Positions 25,107 to 33,726 of a DNA stretch of 41,584 nt are shown piece by piece; position 1 is the first letter of the stretch, and each line of letters begins with the position of its first letter. Under the pieces are notes generated by a model. That model was given only the letters and a program-made list of their open reading frames with translations. It was not told where the DNA came from and did no database searches. The position numbers were made by a program, and so were the translations under genes. This DNA is from Phycisphaerae bacterium (GTDB lineage: Bacteria; Planctomycetota; Phycisphaerae; UBA1845), in the NCBI GenBank assembly GCA_029260055.1, contig JAJDDX010000357.1, forward strand, positions 1-41,584, given 5' to 3'.

Positions 25107-28100
25107 ATGCCACTAGCGCGCATCAAGACAGCCGGCACGTTTGTCGTGATCGAGGGTAAGGACGGATACACCGCGATTCCCTCGCATACGCCACTGGTTC
25201 GGCTCAACTACTTCGATGGCAAGTTCCTCCGCGCGGAGGATCTCCAACTCGAGCAGCGATACCAGCGCCAACTCGTCCGTCTGGCCAACCAAGCAGGGGG
25301 GGCCGGCGTCGTCCATGGTTGCAGCGCGACGCTCGACCGCGGCGATGTCTTGCAGGTGAGCCCGGGGTTGGCCATCGATCCGCACGGCAGGGCTCTGCTG
25401 ATTCCTGAGGCCCTGTCCATCGAAATCTTCGAACTGCTCGCGGCGTCGAGCCGTCGCGCCGCGTCGCGCAAGCCGGTGACCGGCAGGTCTAAGGTCAAGA
25501 CGAAGAGATTCGGCGACTGCGAGACCCGCGCGGAGAGCGAGCCGACGGAGGTGGTACACGGCAGTGAGCTCTACCTGATCACCCTCGGGCACGCGGAGGC
25601 GTACTGCGGAGAAGAGGACGTATACGGCAAGCTCTGCGAGGAGGCATGCATCACCAGCACCGATCGACCCTACATCGTCGAGGGCGTGGTGTTGCGGGCG
25701 GAACCGGTGGATTCGCTGACGCTGAAAACGAACCTACTGGAAGCCACCGGGGTGGTCATGACCTCGGATCATCTGCGATCGCTTGTGGCGTCGGCCTTCT
25801 TCGCGGATGCCCGAGGACGCGCTCCTTCGCTTGTTTCATCCGAGGGGCTCACCACCGGCCCGTGGTGCACGGGTGCCGCGTCGTCCGGTGGCCAACACGT
25901 TCCCATTGCCCTTCTTGCCCACGACGGGTCTTCCACGACTTTCATCGATCCGTGGATAGCGCGGCGTGAACGAATGGAGTCTCCCCCAAGACACTACTGG
26001 GCCGGGCGCATGGCCATGCGCCCCTGGAACGTCTTTCTGGCGCAGGTCCTCCAGTTTCAGTGTCAGCTCCGAGACGTGTTCAAGAAGAACACGTCCACCG
26101 GGGTCGCGGTTGACCCGTGTGAAGACGTGCGCACCGCTGCCCGTGACGCGTCGAAGACGATCGGGGACTTGATGGGCTACTTTGCGAGCGTGTCCGACAA
26201 ATTCGTCGAACGCGCGACGATGCTCGTCGAGGACGGTGCGGAGCCCGAGAGCGTCGAGGCCGGCCTGGGTGGATTGCTCGCGTTGCAGAAGAGGCTCCAG
26301 GTGGTTGGCATGCCCATCTTCGGCGGAGTCTCCAAGCGGATTCTGGTTGACGGCGGGATCGTGGAGCTTCCATCGGCAGGCTATCTGCCGGTGGTCGAGA
26401 ACACGTCCGTGACGGTCAACAAGCAGGTGCGACAGTTGCTCGGTGAGGCGGTCGACCTGCGCTTCTGCGTCGTCCGCCCGGACTACGTGCCTCACGCGCT
26501 CGAGGAAGCGCAGCATATGGAGCGTATCTCGCTCCTGGAGGGGCTCAGCGACACGAACGCCAAGCCCGAGGTGGACGTACTGGTTCCCGACGGGCGAATC
26601 ATCACGCATGAACACAAGCCTGAGGGCATGGGGTTCGCCGGAACCCTGACGTTCGGTGCGATTAGCGAGCGGGTCGGTGTGACCATCCACGACACGACGT
26701 TCGATCATCTCACGGTTCCAGATCATGTGGAATCGCCCGAGGCGCCGCCGTCATCGGGCGCGGCGCGCGCGAACACGGGCACGAAAGTCGAGGGCGCCGG
26801 GCGAGCCGAACTGCTGCCATCCGGCGGGGCGGCCTTCTACTTCGCCGGCATGCAACAGGCCGCCTCGACGACACCCCTGATTGCCGACCGCGTCTTGGTG
26901 GGTGACCGGCTCGACGCAGCCCGGGAGGCGAACACGGGTTCGCCCATGGTCGAGGAGCTATCGGTGGGCGTCGGCACGAGCACGCCGCCGCATGGAGCCG
27001 CTTGTTGGCTCACTATGAACTGCACGAAGAATCCGTTTGCCATGAAGAGGTACGCGCGAACGCAGGCGGGATTCCGGCTCGCTTTCTTCATGCCCACACC
27101 CGTGAAAACAGTAATTGATCTGGATCTCAGCGGTGACTTTCGGGTCGAAGCAACCGGACGGGGAAAGAACAGCCGGGTCGTCAAGGGTCGTTTCCGGAGC
27201 GTTCATTCACTTCGGCTAAGCCCGTCGAGCGGCGAGTCCAGCCAGACCCGCCATGTCATGTTTGACGTGACCCTGAAGCTCGGGCGAGGCGGCAGCATGC
27301 CCTCCATCGAACTCGAATTGAAGGGACGCCGGGGCTACCCTTCCTACCAACTCAATTGTCGGTTCTGGAACGAACCCGCCGGAACCAAGGGGGACTTGAC
27401 GGCGAGACCCATGGAAGCCGGTGGTCTCGGCGTCGCGTTCGATTTCCAGGAAGACGCGGACGTGCTAGGTGCGGAACACAAACTCCATGGGCTCGCGGTG
27501 CGAGCCCTGCACATCCTGGGTGGGGGACTCGAGGAGGCGGAATTCGAGACTAGCGGCGAGACGTTCGCCGACGATGCCGAACAGGACCTCTTCCCGCCGC
27601 CGCCGCCGTTGAAGAAGGAACTGGAGGTGCTGCCCGGCGCGGACTGGGTACTCTTCCATCGTCGCCGCGACAAACAGTGTACGATCGCCAAAGACCTGCC
27701 GGCTCCACCGCCGCACGAGGAGTACCTGGTCTACCATGTCACTCAGGGCGGACGACGCAAACTGCTCGGGCGCCTCGGGCATGCCAAGGTGGGGGTTGTC
27801 GCGTTCCGTGCCGACTCGCCACGGCTCGTGTCCGATCACGATGACCTCCGGGAAGAATGGGGAAAAGCCGTCGGCGAGAGCACCGACGCTACGTTGGTGG
27901 GGGCCGCTATTGCCCGCGTCGGTGGCGCTACGTCCCACGAGACGGACATCGACCGCCTCAGGTTGAAGCGAGTCATCAGCGCGGTACACGCGATTACGCC
28001 GCAGGTCGAAGGCCTTGTGCCGGTCGTCTCCGATCAGGATCCCGGCGGCCTGGCAACACCGGGCACGGACGGCGTCATACTGCTGACAACGAAGACACCT

Positions 28101-29291
28101 GATGTGGAAGGGACGTGCGTAACGGTGTGCTGGGTGAAGGGCCAGGCCGACCTGAAAGTGATCCAAACCAAGACGAACGAGCCGGGCTGGTTTGAAGAAG
28201 TGAATGCCTTGGGTGTCGTCAAAGAAGTCGGGAACGTGCGCTTTGTAGGCGACACGCCTGAACTGCACGAGGAGGACCTCGAGAGCGTCATTGCGACCTG
28301 GAGTGATGAGGAATACCGTGTTCCCGTAGGGTGCTGGGCCGTTTGGTCTGTTGACCAGGATGCGGCCGCCCGGGAGGCGCAGGCCACCGCGATCTGGAAC
28401 AGGGTGTTGGGGAAGTGGGACATAGACGCTGGGATGACCATGAACGCCATCACGATCTATCCGGACCATCCCTGCGACGTCATCATGTTCGTTGTGGCCA
28501 AGCCCGCGCCGGTGGTTGAGGCCAGCACTACGGACCATCCTGTCTACGAGTTTCTGGAGTCCGAATCGCTGCAGGAGGCTCTGAGGCAGGTGAAGAAAAC
28601 CGGCGGTGCGATGTCGCTGCCGCCAGCTCATACGCATTTGGGAGATGTAACCTTCGAGGAAGAAAATGCCACGCCAGGTGAGGGAATGAGCGGTGTTGTT
28701 GCGAAGCGGGGCGACAGATCAACTGAGAAAATGGAAGCATGGGTGGTTGCACGTGCTGATCCGGCGGGTGACGTACCGGAGATCTGTAAGAAACAGGCCG
28801 AGGTGATTCTGGAAAAACTGGGAATTCACGCTCCCGTGAAAAAGGCGATCGCCGGCTCCGCGCTGCCGGCTGGCAAACCTGCGATGACGTTCTTCGGACC
28901 ACTCCGCGACGTCCCGCCGCCGGCCATCGAGAAACGGCTCGCCCGTGTCGTCGTGTTTGAGCAAGGGCACGGTGTGCGAAACATCGCTCGCGGCGAAGAT
29001 GAAGTGTTCCGCGTTGAGTTCAATCCGGACGGTTCGCTCGAACGGACGTCGCTGCGCGACGTTGGGGCGATGCTTGCCGAGATGGGCACGCTCATGGGAG
29101 TTCTACTGGGCCCGAAGGGGGCTCCGGCCGCGCAGAACCGCTTGGACGTGGTCTTCGAAGCACTCGTAGCCGCGAAGCTGCTGAAGGAAGGTGACGCTCA
29201 TACGCTGGTGAAGCTGAGCGCCGCTGAGCAAAGTCTCCTCAAGGCGGACGGCCCCGATTTCAGGAATCTAATCCTTATCGAAAAGGGGTAA
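25107..29291 (+). CDS. Very large eCIS-associated protein, 1394 aa
   Basis: The largest gene in the window, starting two bases after the previous stop. Residues about 33-111 repeat the module of the 433-aa protein: LNYFDGKFLRAEDLQLEQRY, GGAGVVHGC, and LQVSPGLAIDPHGRALLIPE. Further on are a region with repeated Thr and Val strands (600-780), a proline run LFPPPPPLKKELEVLPGADW around 830, and a mixed alpha/beta C-terminal third. The last 110 residues have a possible separate domain (VFEQGHGVRNIARGEDEVFR, VEFNPDGSLERTSLRDVGAM). No catalytic motif, signal peptide or membrane segment is evident. No conventional tail-fibre gene (Pvc13-like) is seen in the cluster, so this protein is a candidate for the target-binding part (inference). 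Confidence 0.78.
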   Translation: MPLARIKTAGTFVVIEGKDGYTAIPSHTPLVRLNYFDGKFLRAEDLQLEQRYQRQLVRLANQAGGAGVVHGCSATLDRGDVLQVSPGLAIDPHGRALLIPEALSIEIFELLAASSRRAASRKPVTGRSKVKTKRFGDCETRAESEPTEVVHGSELYLITLGHAEAYCGEEDVYGKLCEEACITSTDRPYIVEGVVLRAEPVDSLTLKTNLLEATGVVMTSDHLRSLVASAFFADARGRAPSLVSSEGLTTGPWCTGAASSGGQHVPIALLAHDGSSTTFIDPWIARRERMESPPRHYWAGRMAMRPWNVFLAQVLQFQCQLRDVFKKNTSTGVAVDPCEDVRTAARDASKTIGDLMGYFASVSDKFVERATMLVEDGAEPESVEAGLGGLLALQKRLQVVGMPIFGGVSKRILVDGGIVELPSAGYLPVVENTSVTVNKQVRQLLGEAVDLRFCVVRPDYVPHALEEAQHMERISLLEGLSDTNAKPEVDVLVPDGRIITHEHKPEGMGFAGTLTFGAISERVGVTIHDTTFDHLTVPDHVESPEAPPSSGAARANTGTKVEGAGRAELLPSGGAAFYFAGMQQAASTTPLIADRVLVGDRLDAAREANTGSPMVEELSVGVGTSTPPHGAACWLTMNCTKNPFAMKRYARTQAGFRLAFFMPTPVKTVIDLDLSGDFRVEATGRGKNSRVVKGRFRSVHSLRLSPSSGESSQTRHVMFDVTLKLGRGGSMPSIELELKGRRGYPSYQLNCRFWNEPAGTKGDLTARPMEAGGLGVAFDFQEDADVLGAEHKLHGLAVRALHILGGGLEEAEFETSGETFADDAEQDLFPPPPPLKKELEVLPGADWVLFHRRRDKQCTIAKDLPAPPPHEEYLVYHVTQGGRRKLLGRLGHAKVGVVAFRADSPRLVSDHDDLREEWGKAVGESTDATLVGAAIARVGGATSHETDIDRLRLKRVISAVHAITPQVEGLVPVVSDQDPGGLATPGTDGVILLTTKTPDVEGTCVTVCWVKGQADLKVIQTKTNEPGWFEEVNALGVVKEVGNVRFVGDTPELHEEDLESVIATWSDEEYRVPVGCWAVWSVDQDAAAREAQATAIWNRVLGKWDIDAGMTMNAITIYPDHPCDVIMFVVAKPAPVVEASTTDHPVYEFLESESLQEALRQVKKTGGAMSLPPAHTHLGDVTFEEENATPGEGMSGVVAKRGDRSTEKMEAWVVARADPAGDVPEICKKQAEVILEKLGIHAPVKKAIAGSALPAGKPAMTFFGPLRDVPPPAIEKRLARVVVFEQGHGVRNIARGEDEVFRVEFNPDGSLERTSLRDVGAMLAEMGTLMGVLLGPKGAPAAQNRLDVVFEALVAAKLLKEGDAHTLVKLSAAEQSLLKADGPDFRNLILIEKG

Positions 29292-29331
29292 TGAGGCTAA
29301 TCGGCCGACGCGGCGTACGTAGAGGCGACGC

Positions 29332-30330
29332 ATGGAAGGAAGGATCACGGCCGGTGAGGTCAGCCCGATCGTACCAATAATGAACATGCTAGCTCCATCG
29401 ATCCATGAACCCTTGAAGAACAGGCGCAAGGCCTCGGTCAGGTCCGCGCGAACCGAGGTGGAGCAGCCGGGCCCCACCAAAACGACGAACCCGCTGTGGC
29501 ATCGGCTCGTGACCCGTGCGCGGACGTCGGGAGGCCCCGCGCCGACCGGCAACGCACTCCCGGTCCAAGCGAAACTCACCATCGGCGCGCCGAACGATCA
29601 ATATGAACAAGAAGCCGACCGCGCCGCCGATCAGGTCATGCGCATGCCGGAGCGACTGCGAGTCGGAGCCGGCGATGCCGCTTCTGGCAGCGCGGAGGGC
29701 CCAGCAGTCGAAGGTCTTGTGCAGCGCGATCATGGCAATCTGCCCGGTAACGTCGTTCAGCGCCAAACGGAGCCGGCGGATTCTCAGGTGTTCATCTGTT
29801 CGAAAGATCTCGACACGGCAGCACCGCTTAAACACGCTTTCTTCCGCGTGGGCGGCGCGGGAAAGGGAAACACGACCTACAGCCTTCAACCGATCGATCA
29901 AGGGAGCGATTGCTGGCAGGGGGTCCCGGGTGTTGATTACGCGTCGGATGTCGACGCGGAAGCGGACTGCCAGCCGACAACCATTGCGCTATCGTGTCTG
30001 CGGGAGCAGAACAGCGCCTATCCGCAAGGTCGCTATTGCACGTTGGGACCCAATAGCAACACCTATGTCGGCTACGTGGCCAAGCAGTGTGGTATGACTG
30101 ATGTTGACCCCCCCGGCCGGGCGCCGGGACTCCACAGTACGCCGCCGGCAGCCGACACGTTCGCCGCCGACAAATGGCATACGCTCTTCCTTGGCTGTAC
30201 CTCGAAGCCATGTGAACGCGGTCCCGACGGTCAGGCACGGCCAATACGTCGCGAGACAAGATACCTCGGCGGCGGGGCCGTGCTCGGATCGGATTCCATC
30301 ATTCGGCAGGGCCCCGGCCCCAAGCTCTGA
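29332..30330 (+). CDS. Putative eCIS cargo protein with a GPNSNT-type C-terminal domain
   Basis: A 332-residue effector-like protein. After a loosely structured, basic N-terminus comes NPLWHRLVTRARTSGG and then AKLTIGAPNDQYEQEADRAA, the stretch that typically precedes DUF4157 in proteins linked to eCIS loci. DUF4157 itself (HELTH) is absent. A short linker (VEGLVQRDHGNLPGNVVQRQ) leads to a globular domain of about 170 residues with KHAFFRVGGAGKGNTTYSLQ, a Cys-containing stretch and LGPNSNTYVGYVAKQCG. The GPNSNT motif recalls DUF3750 and similar papain-like folds, where a Cys is often found at the Ser position; activity here is uncertain. The start ATG has AGAGG at 29321-29325; an ATG at about 29380 is an alternative. 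Confidence 0.7.
   Translation: MEGRITAGEVSPIVPIMNMLAPSIHEPLKNRRKASVRSARTEVEQPGPTKTTNPLWHRLVTRARTSGGPAPTGNALPVQAKLTIGAPNDQYEQEADRAADQVMRMPERLRVGAGDAASGSAEGPAVEGLVQRDHGNLPGNVVQRQTEPADSQVFICSKDLDTAAPLKHAFFRVGGAGKGNTTYSLQPIDQGSDCWQGVPGVDYASDVDAEADCQPTTIALSCLREQNSAYPQGRYCTLGPNSNTYVGYVAKQCGMTDVDPPGRAPGLHSTPPAADTFAADKWHTLFLGCTSKPCERGPDGQARPIRRETRYLGGGAVLGSDSIIRQGPGPKL
29560..29648 (+). repeat. Shared cargo-leader segment, copy 1
   Basis: An 89-base stretch that recurs at 30583-30671 with only seven differences by my reading. It codes for PVQAKLTIGAPNDQYEQE and the following residues up to MRMP. The DNA around it is unlike between the two genes, so the similarity is confined to this segment. Confidence 0.85.
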
Positions 30331-30408
30331 TGAGGCGGAATACGCGGCGCGACGGAAGAAGGATGGTGTGTGGATCATGTGTTCGACGAGCAGGCAAGGT
30401 GACGCTTA

Positions 30409-30702
30409 ATGCACTGCACGGAACATCGCGATGACTCGAAGACTCACGCGAGTCCCCGCGCCGTTGCCAAGAAGGCCGATCCGCCGACGGTGGGCTCAGC
30501 CGGCGTGACGAGCCCGGCGTGGCATCGACTGGCGACGCGGGTCGACACGTTGGCGGGTGGCGTGCAACAAGCCAGCGCCGACCCGGTGCAAGCGAAGCTC
30601 ACCGTGGGCGCGCCGAACGATCAGTATGAACAAGAAGCCGACCGCGTCGCCGATCAGATCATGCGCATGCCCGCGCGAGACGTGCGCCGAAAGCCGACAT
30701 GA
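30409..30702 (+). CDS. N-terminal fragment of a DUF4157 cargo gene, cut by an in-frame TGA
   Basis: A 97-residue frame that opens like the cargo at 29332: AWHRLATR, then PVQAKLTVGAPNDQYEQE and ADQIMRMPARDVRRKPT. It then meets a TGA at 30700-30702. The frame continues in the same phase at once with PLAKGLPCGDKGPEEEMIQ, so it and the gene at 30706 together look like one ancestral gene of 997 residues (30409-33402). AAGGTG at 30395-30400 precedes the ATG. A single substitution would restore the full frame, which suggests a recent nonsense mutation or a base error. Alternatively the leader and the body may be separate polypeptides. Confidence 0.75.
   Translation: MHCTEHRDDSKTHASPRAVAKKADPPTVGSAGVTSPAWHRLATRVDTLAGGVQQASADPVQAKLTVGAPNDQYEQEADRVADQIMRMPARDVRRKPT
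30583..30671 (+). repeat. Shared cargo-leader segment, copy 2
   Basis: The second copy of the 89-base segment at 29560-29648. It differs at seven bases and codes for PVQAKLTVGAPNDQYEQE through MRMP. It lies just upstream of the TGA that splits the cargo gene. Confidence 0.85.
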
Positions 30703-30705
30703 CCA

Positions 30706-33402
30706 TTGGCGAAGGGTCTCCCGTGCGGAGACAAGGGCCCCGAGGAGGAGATGATACAGGCGAAGCCGCTGGCCGATCGGATCACGCCGCTCCTGCAACG
30801 GCAGGTCGATGAACCGCCGGTAGAAGAAGAGGAAGAAGAGGAGGACCCGTTCGTCCAGACGAAGCGGGAGGCCGGCCGGACTCCGGCGATCGCCCCGAAG
30901 CAGGAAGCGAGCATGGGTACCCTGCGCGGAGGCGGACAACCGTTGGCACAGGGCGCCCGTGAGTTCTTCGAGCCGCGCTTCGGCACTGATTTCAGCCACG
31001 TTCGTATACACGCTCACTCCGAGGCGGCCGCGACGGCAAAGAGCATTCAGGCACGGGCGTTCACACGCGGGAGCGACCTCGTCTTCGGGGCGGGTCAGTA
31101 CACGCCCGACTCGACGGATGGCAGACGGCTACTCGCCCACGAGTTGACGCACACCATTCAGCAGGCCAGGAGCGGCGTACCGATCATCCACCGTGAGGCG
31201 AATGCCGGTGCGGAGACAGCCACTCCGAGGCAGGGACACCCGGCATCAAGATCGGCCCGGCCCGTGTTCTATTGGTCCGTCGATCGCGCCAGGTCGGTCA
31301 CGTGCATCATCCCGCAGTCGGCCACCAACCTGCAGATCGTTTCCGCGTACGTCTTCGGTGATGCCGGGACGACGGAACGGCTCGCCTCGGCCAACGGGCT
31401 CGATCCGGCCGCGGAGGTGTCGGCGGGCCGACGCATCCGAGTCACCGGGATCACCGGGTTGCAGCCGACTCCCGCCGCCAACCGGCATTTCCGCGACGCG
31501 GTCAAAGTGCCCGCAGGTGTCGAGAATCCGGCTGCCTGGATGGAGCGGAAACGATCACTTGACAGCCAGTTCGAAATCGACCTCGCTTTTGTCGTTCGTA
31601 AGCTGGACGAAAGCCACTACAGCGACTCCGACGAGGGTGCGGTCATAGATGTCCTCCGGCGGTTGGGGCGGGAACCCCTGACGGTAAGACCCGATCTCTA
31701 CCCGAACGGCGGGGAATACCTGGACACGCTGTTCACCAAACTGACACAGAAGACCAAGGACGTGGGGATCGTGGCCACGCAGATCAGCAGCTACTACAGC
31801 CTGATTTTCAACCATTTCGACCGCGTCAGCGAGGTCGCCGCGATCCGCGATGCTTATTCGAGGAACTTCAGCGGCGAAAGCGGAAACCAGGAGATGAGCT
31901 TCGGCTCCTTCTTCTGGGACGAGGTAAAGGAAGGGCGGGTACGCGACCAGATCTTTGCCTACGCCAAAGGCGTCGGCGAGGGGGTGTGGTCCGGGGCGAA
32001 GGGCACCGGCCAGTTCGCCTACACATTGGTGACCGATCCGGCAAAGGCATGGGAGGACTTCAAGAACATCCCCGGTGCCCTCAAGCTACTTTGGGAAAAG
32101 CGTGACGAATTCATCACTGAGTTCATGAACGCTTCTCCGGAGGAACAGGCCGGGATGATCGGCAGGTTCATCGGAGAAGTCGAATTCGCGATCGGAAGCG
32201 CCGCCGTGGGTGCCGGCGCGGCCAAGGGCGTCGCCAAGCTGGCTGAAACGTCGGGGAAGGTGGGGAAGGTCGCTCGCGTCGCGCAAGCAGTGAGCCAGCT
32301 TCCGGCGAAGGCACTCGGCGCCGCCGCAAGAGGAGTGAAGTGGGTCGTGCTCACCGGCGGACGTGTAGCCGTGGAAGGTGCGATCTTTGCCGCCAGGGGG
32401 TTGTTCCGAGTAGTCGGAAGAGTTCTGCGGGGGACGTGGAGCGTCGTCGAAAGGACCGTCAGAGGGGTGCGGACCAAGCTCTACTACTTCTACGACGAAG
32501 CCGCCGGCGTCATGCGAAGCGTCGAAGAGCGCTTCGCCCGCCTATTCTGTCGCTGCACTAGCCCGTGCGATCTCACGCCGGAGGGGAGGGCCGCGGCCAC
32601 GGCTGAGACCGTTGACGATTTCCTCGCCCGTGGCGGGCCTGGCGGAAGCGGCCACCGTAGCGCCACGGCCGAAGGCGTTGGTGAGTCGTTTTCGTACGAG
32701 CTGCATCCTGAGTTGGAGCCGTTTACTGTAGAACCTGGTCGCGTGCGACCACGTATCGAACGGCCGGCGTCCCGCTCTGACGTGACTCCGGAGCCTGTGG
32801 AAAGATGGCCGGACTTGGAGGAAGGCGTTCGGGCCGACCAGGAACTGCTAAGTCACCGAGGTGTCGACCCCCATGTCGAACCGGAAGACTTGACCCTCAT
32901 CGACCGGCCCAAGGGCTCTCCTCCGCTTGAAAACACTATAAGCGGAGAAGTGGCAGAGGCGATCCACCCTGGTGAGGTTGTTGGCCGACATCCCATGCGA
33001 TCGACCGAGGTGTTCCCAGGAGCAACGCTGAGGGAGATTCGTGAACAGGCTGTTCGCCAGGGGCGGCTGAGAGGCTTCGTCGAGGCGTTTCCTGATGAGG
33101 GCGCCCGGCAGGTGTACTTGCCTACTTCCCGGGGACGGGGGCGTTACATCGACCACATGTATGTTGAGGGCAATTGGGTCGTCTTGCGGGAGAGCAAGAC
33201 GACCACACGAATGTTCAGGCTCAACCAGAAACTCCGGACACAGCTTGACAAAGACATCGAGCTTCTAGGGAATTTTGGCGACGCACGAGTGGAATGGCGT
33301 ATCAGCGGCGATGTAGCTCCCGATGCGCTTCGGGAATTGGACTTGCTGGTCGGGGAACATCCCGGTCGGTTTCTTTACAGGCTTGATCCGCCGGGACGCT
33401 AG
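30706..33402 (+). CDS. DUF4157-containing cargo body with putative PD-(D/E)XK-like C-terminal toxin domain
   Basis: A frame of 898 residues when read from the TTG at 30706, in phase with the fragment above. An acidic linker (VEEEEEEEDPFVQTKR) leads to DUF4157 at about residues 69-155: GGGQPLAQGAREFFEPRFGT, FSHVRIHAHSEA, and LLAHELTHTIQQ (HELTH 145-149, a zinc-metallopeptidase-like HExxH). Next is a possible LysM-like segment near residue 230. A hydrophobic, helical Ala/Gly-rich region lies at about 430-600. The C-terminal 150 residues resemble a PD-(D/E)XK nuclease: YIDHMYVEGN, then VVLRESKTTTRM, with D816, E829 and K831 as candidate catalytic residues. The real start is uncertain: ATG 30751 (MIQAKPL), directly behind GAGGAGGAG, is an alternative. 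Its intended target is inferred from the toxin-like layout. Confidence 0.78.
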   Translation: MAKGLPCGDKGPEEEMIQAKPLADRITPLLQRQVDEPPVEEEEEEEDPFVQTKREAGRTPAIAPKQEASMGTLRGGGQPLAQGAREFFEPRFGTDFSHVRIHAHSEAAATAKSIQARAFTRGSDLVFGAGQYTPDSTDGRRLLAHELTHTIQQARSGVPIIHREANAGAETATPRQGHPASRSARPVFYWSVDRARSVTCIIPQSATNLQIVSAYVFGDAGTTERLASANGLDPAAEVSAGRRIRVTGITGLQPTPAANRHFRDAVKVPAGVENPAAWMERKRSLDSQFEIDLAFVVRKLDESHYSDSDEGAVIDVLRRLGREPLTVRPDLYPNGGEYLDTLFTKLTQKTKDVGIVATQISSYYSLIFNHFDRVSEVAAIRDAYSRNFSGESGNQEMSFGSFFWDEVKEGRVRDQIFAYAKGVGEGVWSGAKGTGQFAYTLVTDPAKAWEDFKNIPGALKLLWEKRDEFITEFMNASPEEQAGMIGRFIGEVEFAIGSAAVGAGAAKGVAKLAETSGKVGKVARVAQAVSQLPAKALGAAARGVKWVVLTGGRVAVEGAIFAARGLFRVVGRVLRGTWSVVERTVRGVRTKLYYFYDEAAGVMRSVEERFARLFCRCTSPCDLTPEGRAAATAETVDDFLARGGPGGSGHRSATAEGVGESFSYELHPELEPFTVEPGRVRPRIERPASRSDVTPEPVERWPDLEEGVRADQELLSHRGVDPHVEPEDLTLIDRPKGSPPLENTISGEVAEAIHPGEVVGRHPMRSTEVFPGATLREIREQAVRQGRLRGFVEAFPDEGARQVYLPTSRGRGRYIDHMYVEGNWVVLRESKTTTRMFRLNQKLRTQLDKDIELLGNFGDARVEWRISGDVAPDALRELDLLVGEHPGRFLYRLDPPGR

Positions 33403-33726
33403 TTTCTCGGGCGACCCCTGAGACCTGATCCATTCGCGGGGCTATCGAGACACGCCCTTCTCTGGAGGCAGCTTGTCTTAGCAGGCGGACGCTGGCCGCT
33501 CGACCTTGGTGTGGTTGTTCGTCTGTCGGACCAGCTGACGCTTATCGGAGGTCGAGCGATGGTGAGAGCGACTTTCGTCTCGGACAGACTCGTGGAATAG
33601 GACACCGGCGGACTCGCGCTCCGTTCGTGCTGCGGAGACTACTTCTGCTCGCCTGAACTTGTCTCGCGTGGGCACGCTGAACACGGGCGTTGATCCCGTC
33701 CAGTACTCTAACTCAGGAGAGACACC
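33403..33726. other. Non-coding gap after the cargo gene, with interleaved inverted repeats
   Basis: About 324 bases without a supported gene. It holds a perfect 10-base inverted repeat, CGCTCGACCT at 33497-33506 and AGGTCGAGCG at 33549-33558. Inside and beyond it, GTCTGTC at 33531-33537 pairs with GACAGAC at 33583-33589. A small hairpin at 33564-33581 lies between. The interleaved order would allow a pseudoknot if transcribed. It could be a structured RNA or the remains of an older element; I cannot decide. Confidence 0.35.

Noticed and set aside
3616-29291. A contractile phage tail or prophage, or a type VI secretion system
   Set aside because: No capsid, terminase, portal, integrase or lysis genes are seen, and no T6SS membrane-complex or ClpV genes. 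DUF4255, paired sheath and tube paralogues, CIS_tube and the Pvc15-like ATPase point to eCIS.
30700-30702. Reading the in-frame TGA as selenocysteine
   Set aside because: There is no reason from context: the region is a variable linker, no selenocysteine enzyme family applies and no downstream insertion hairpin is evident.
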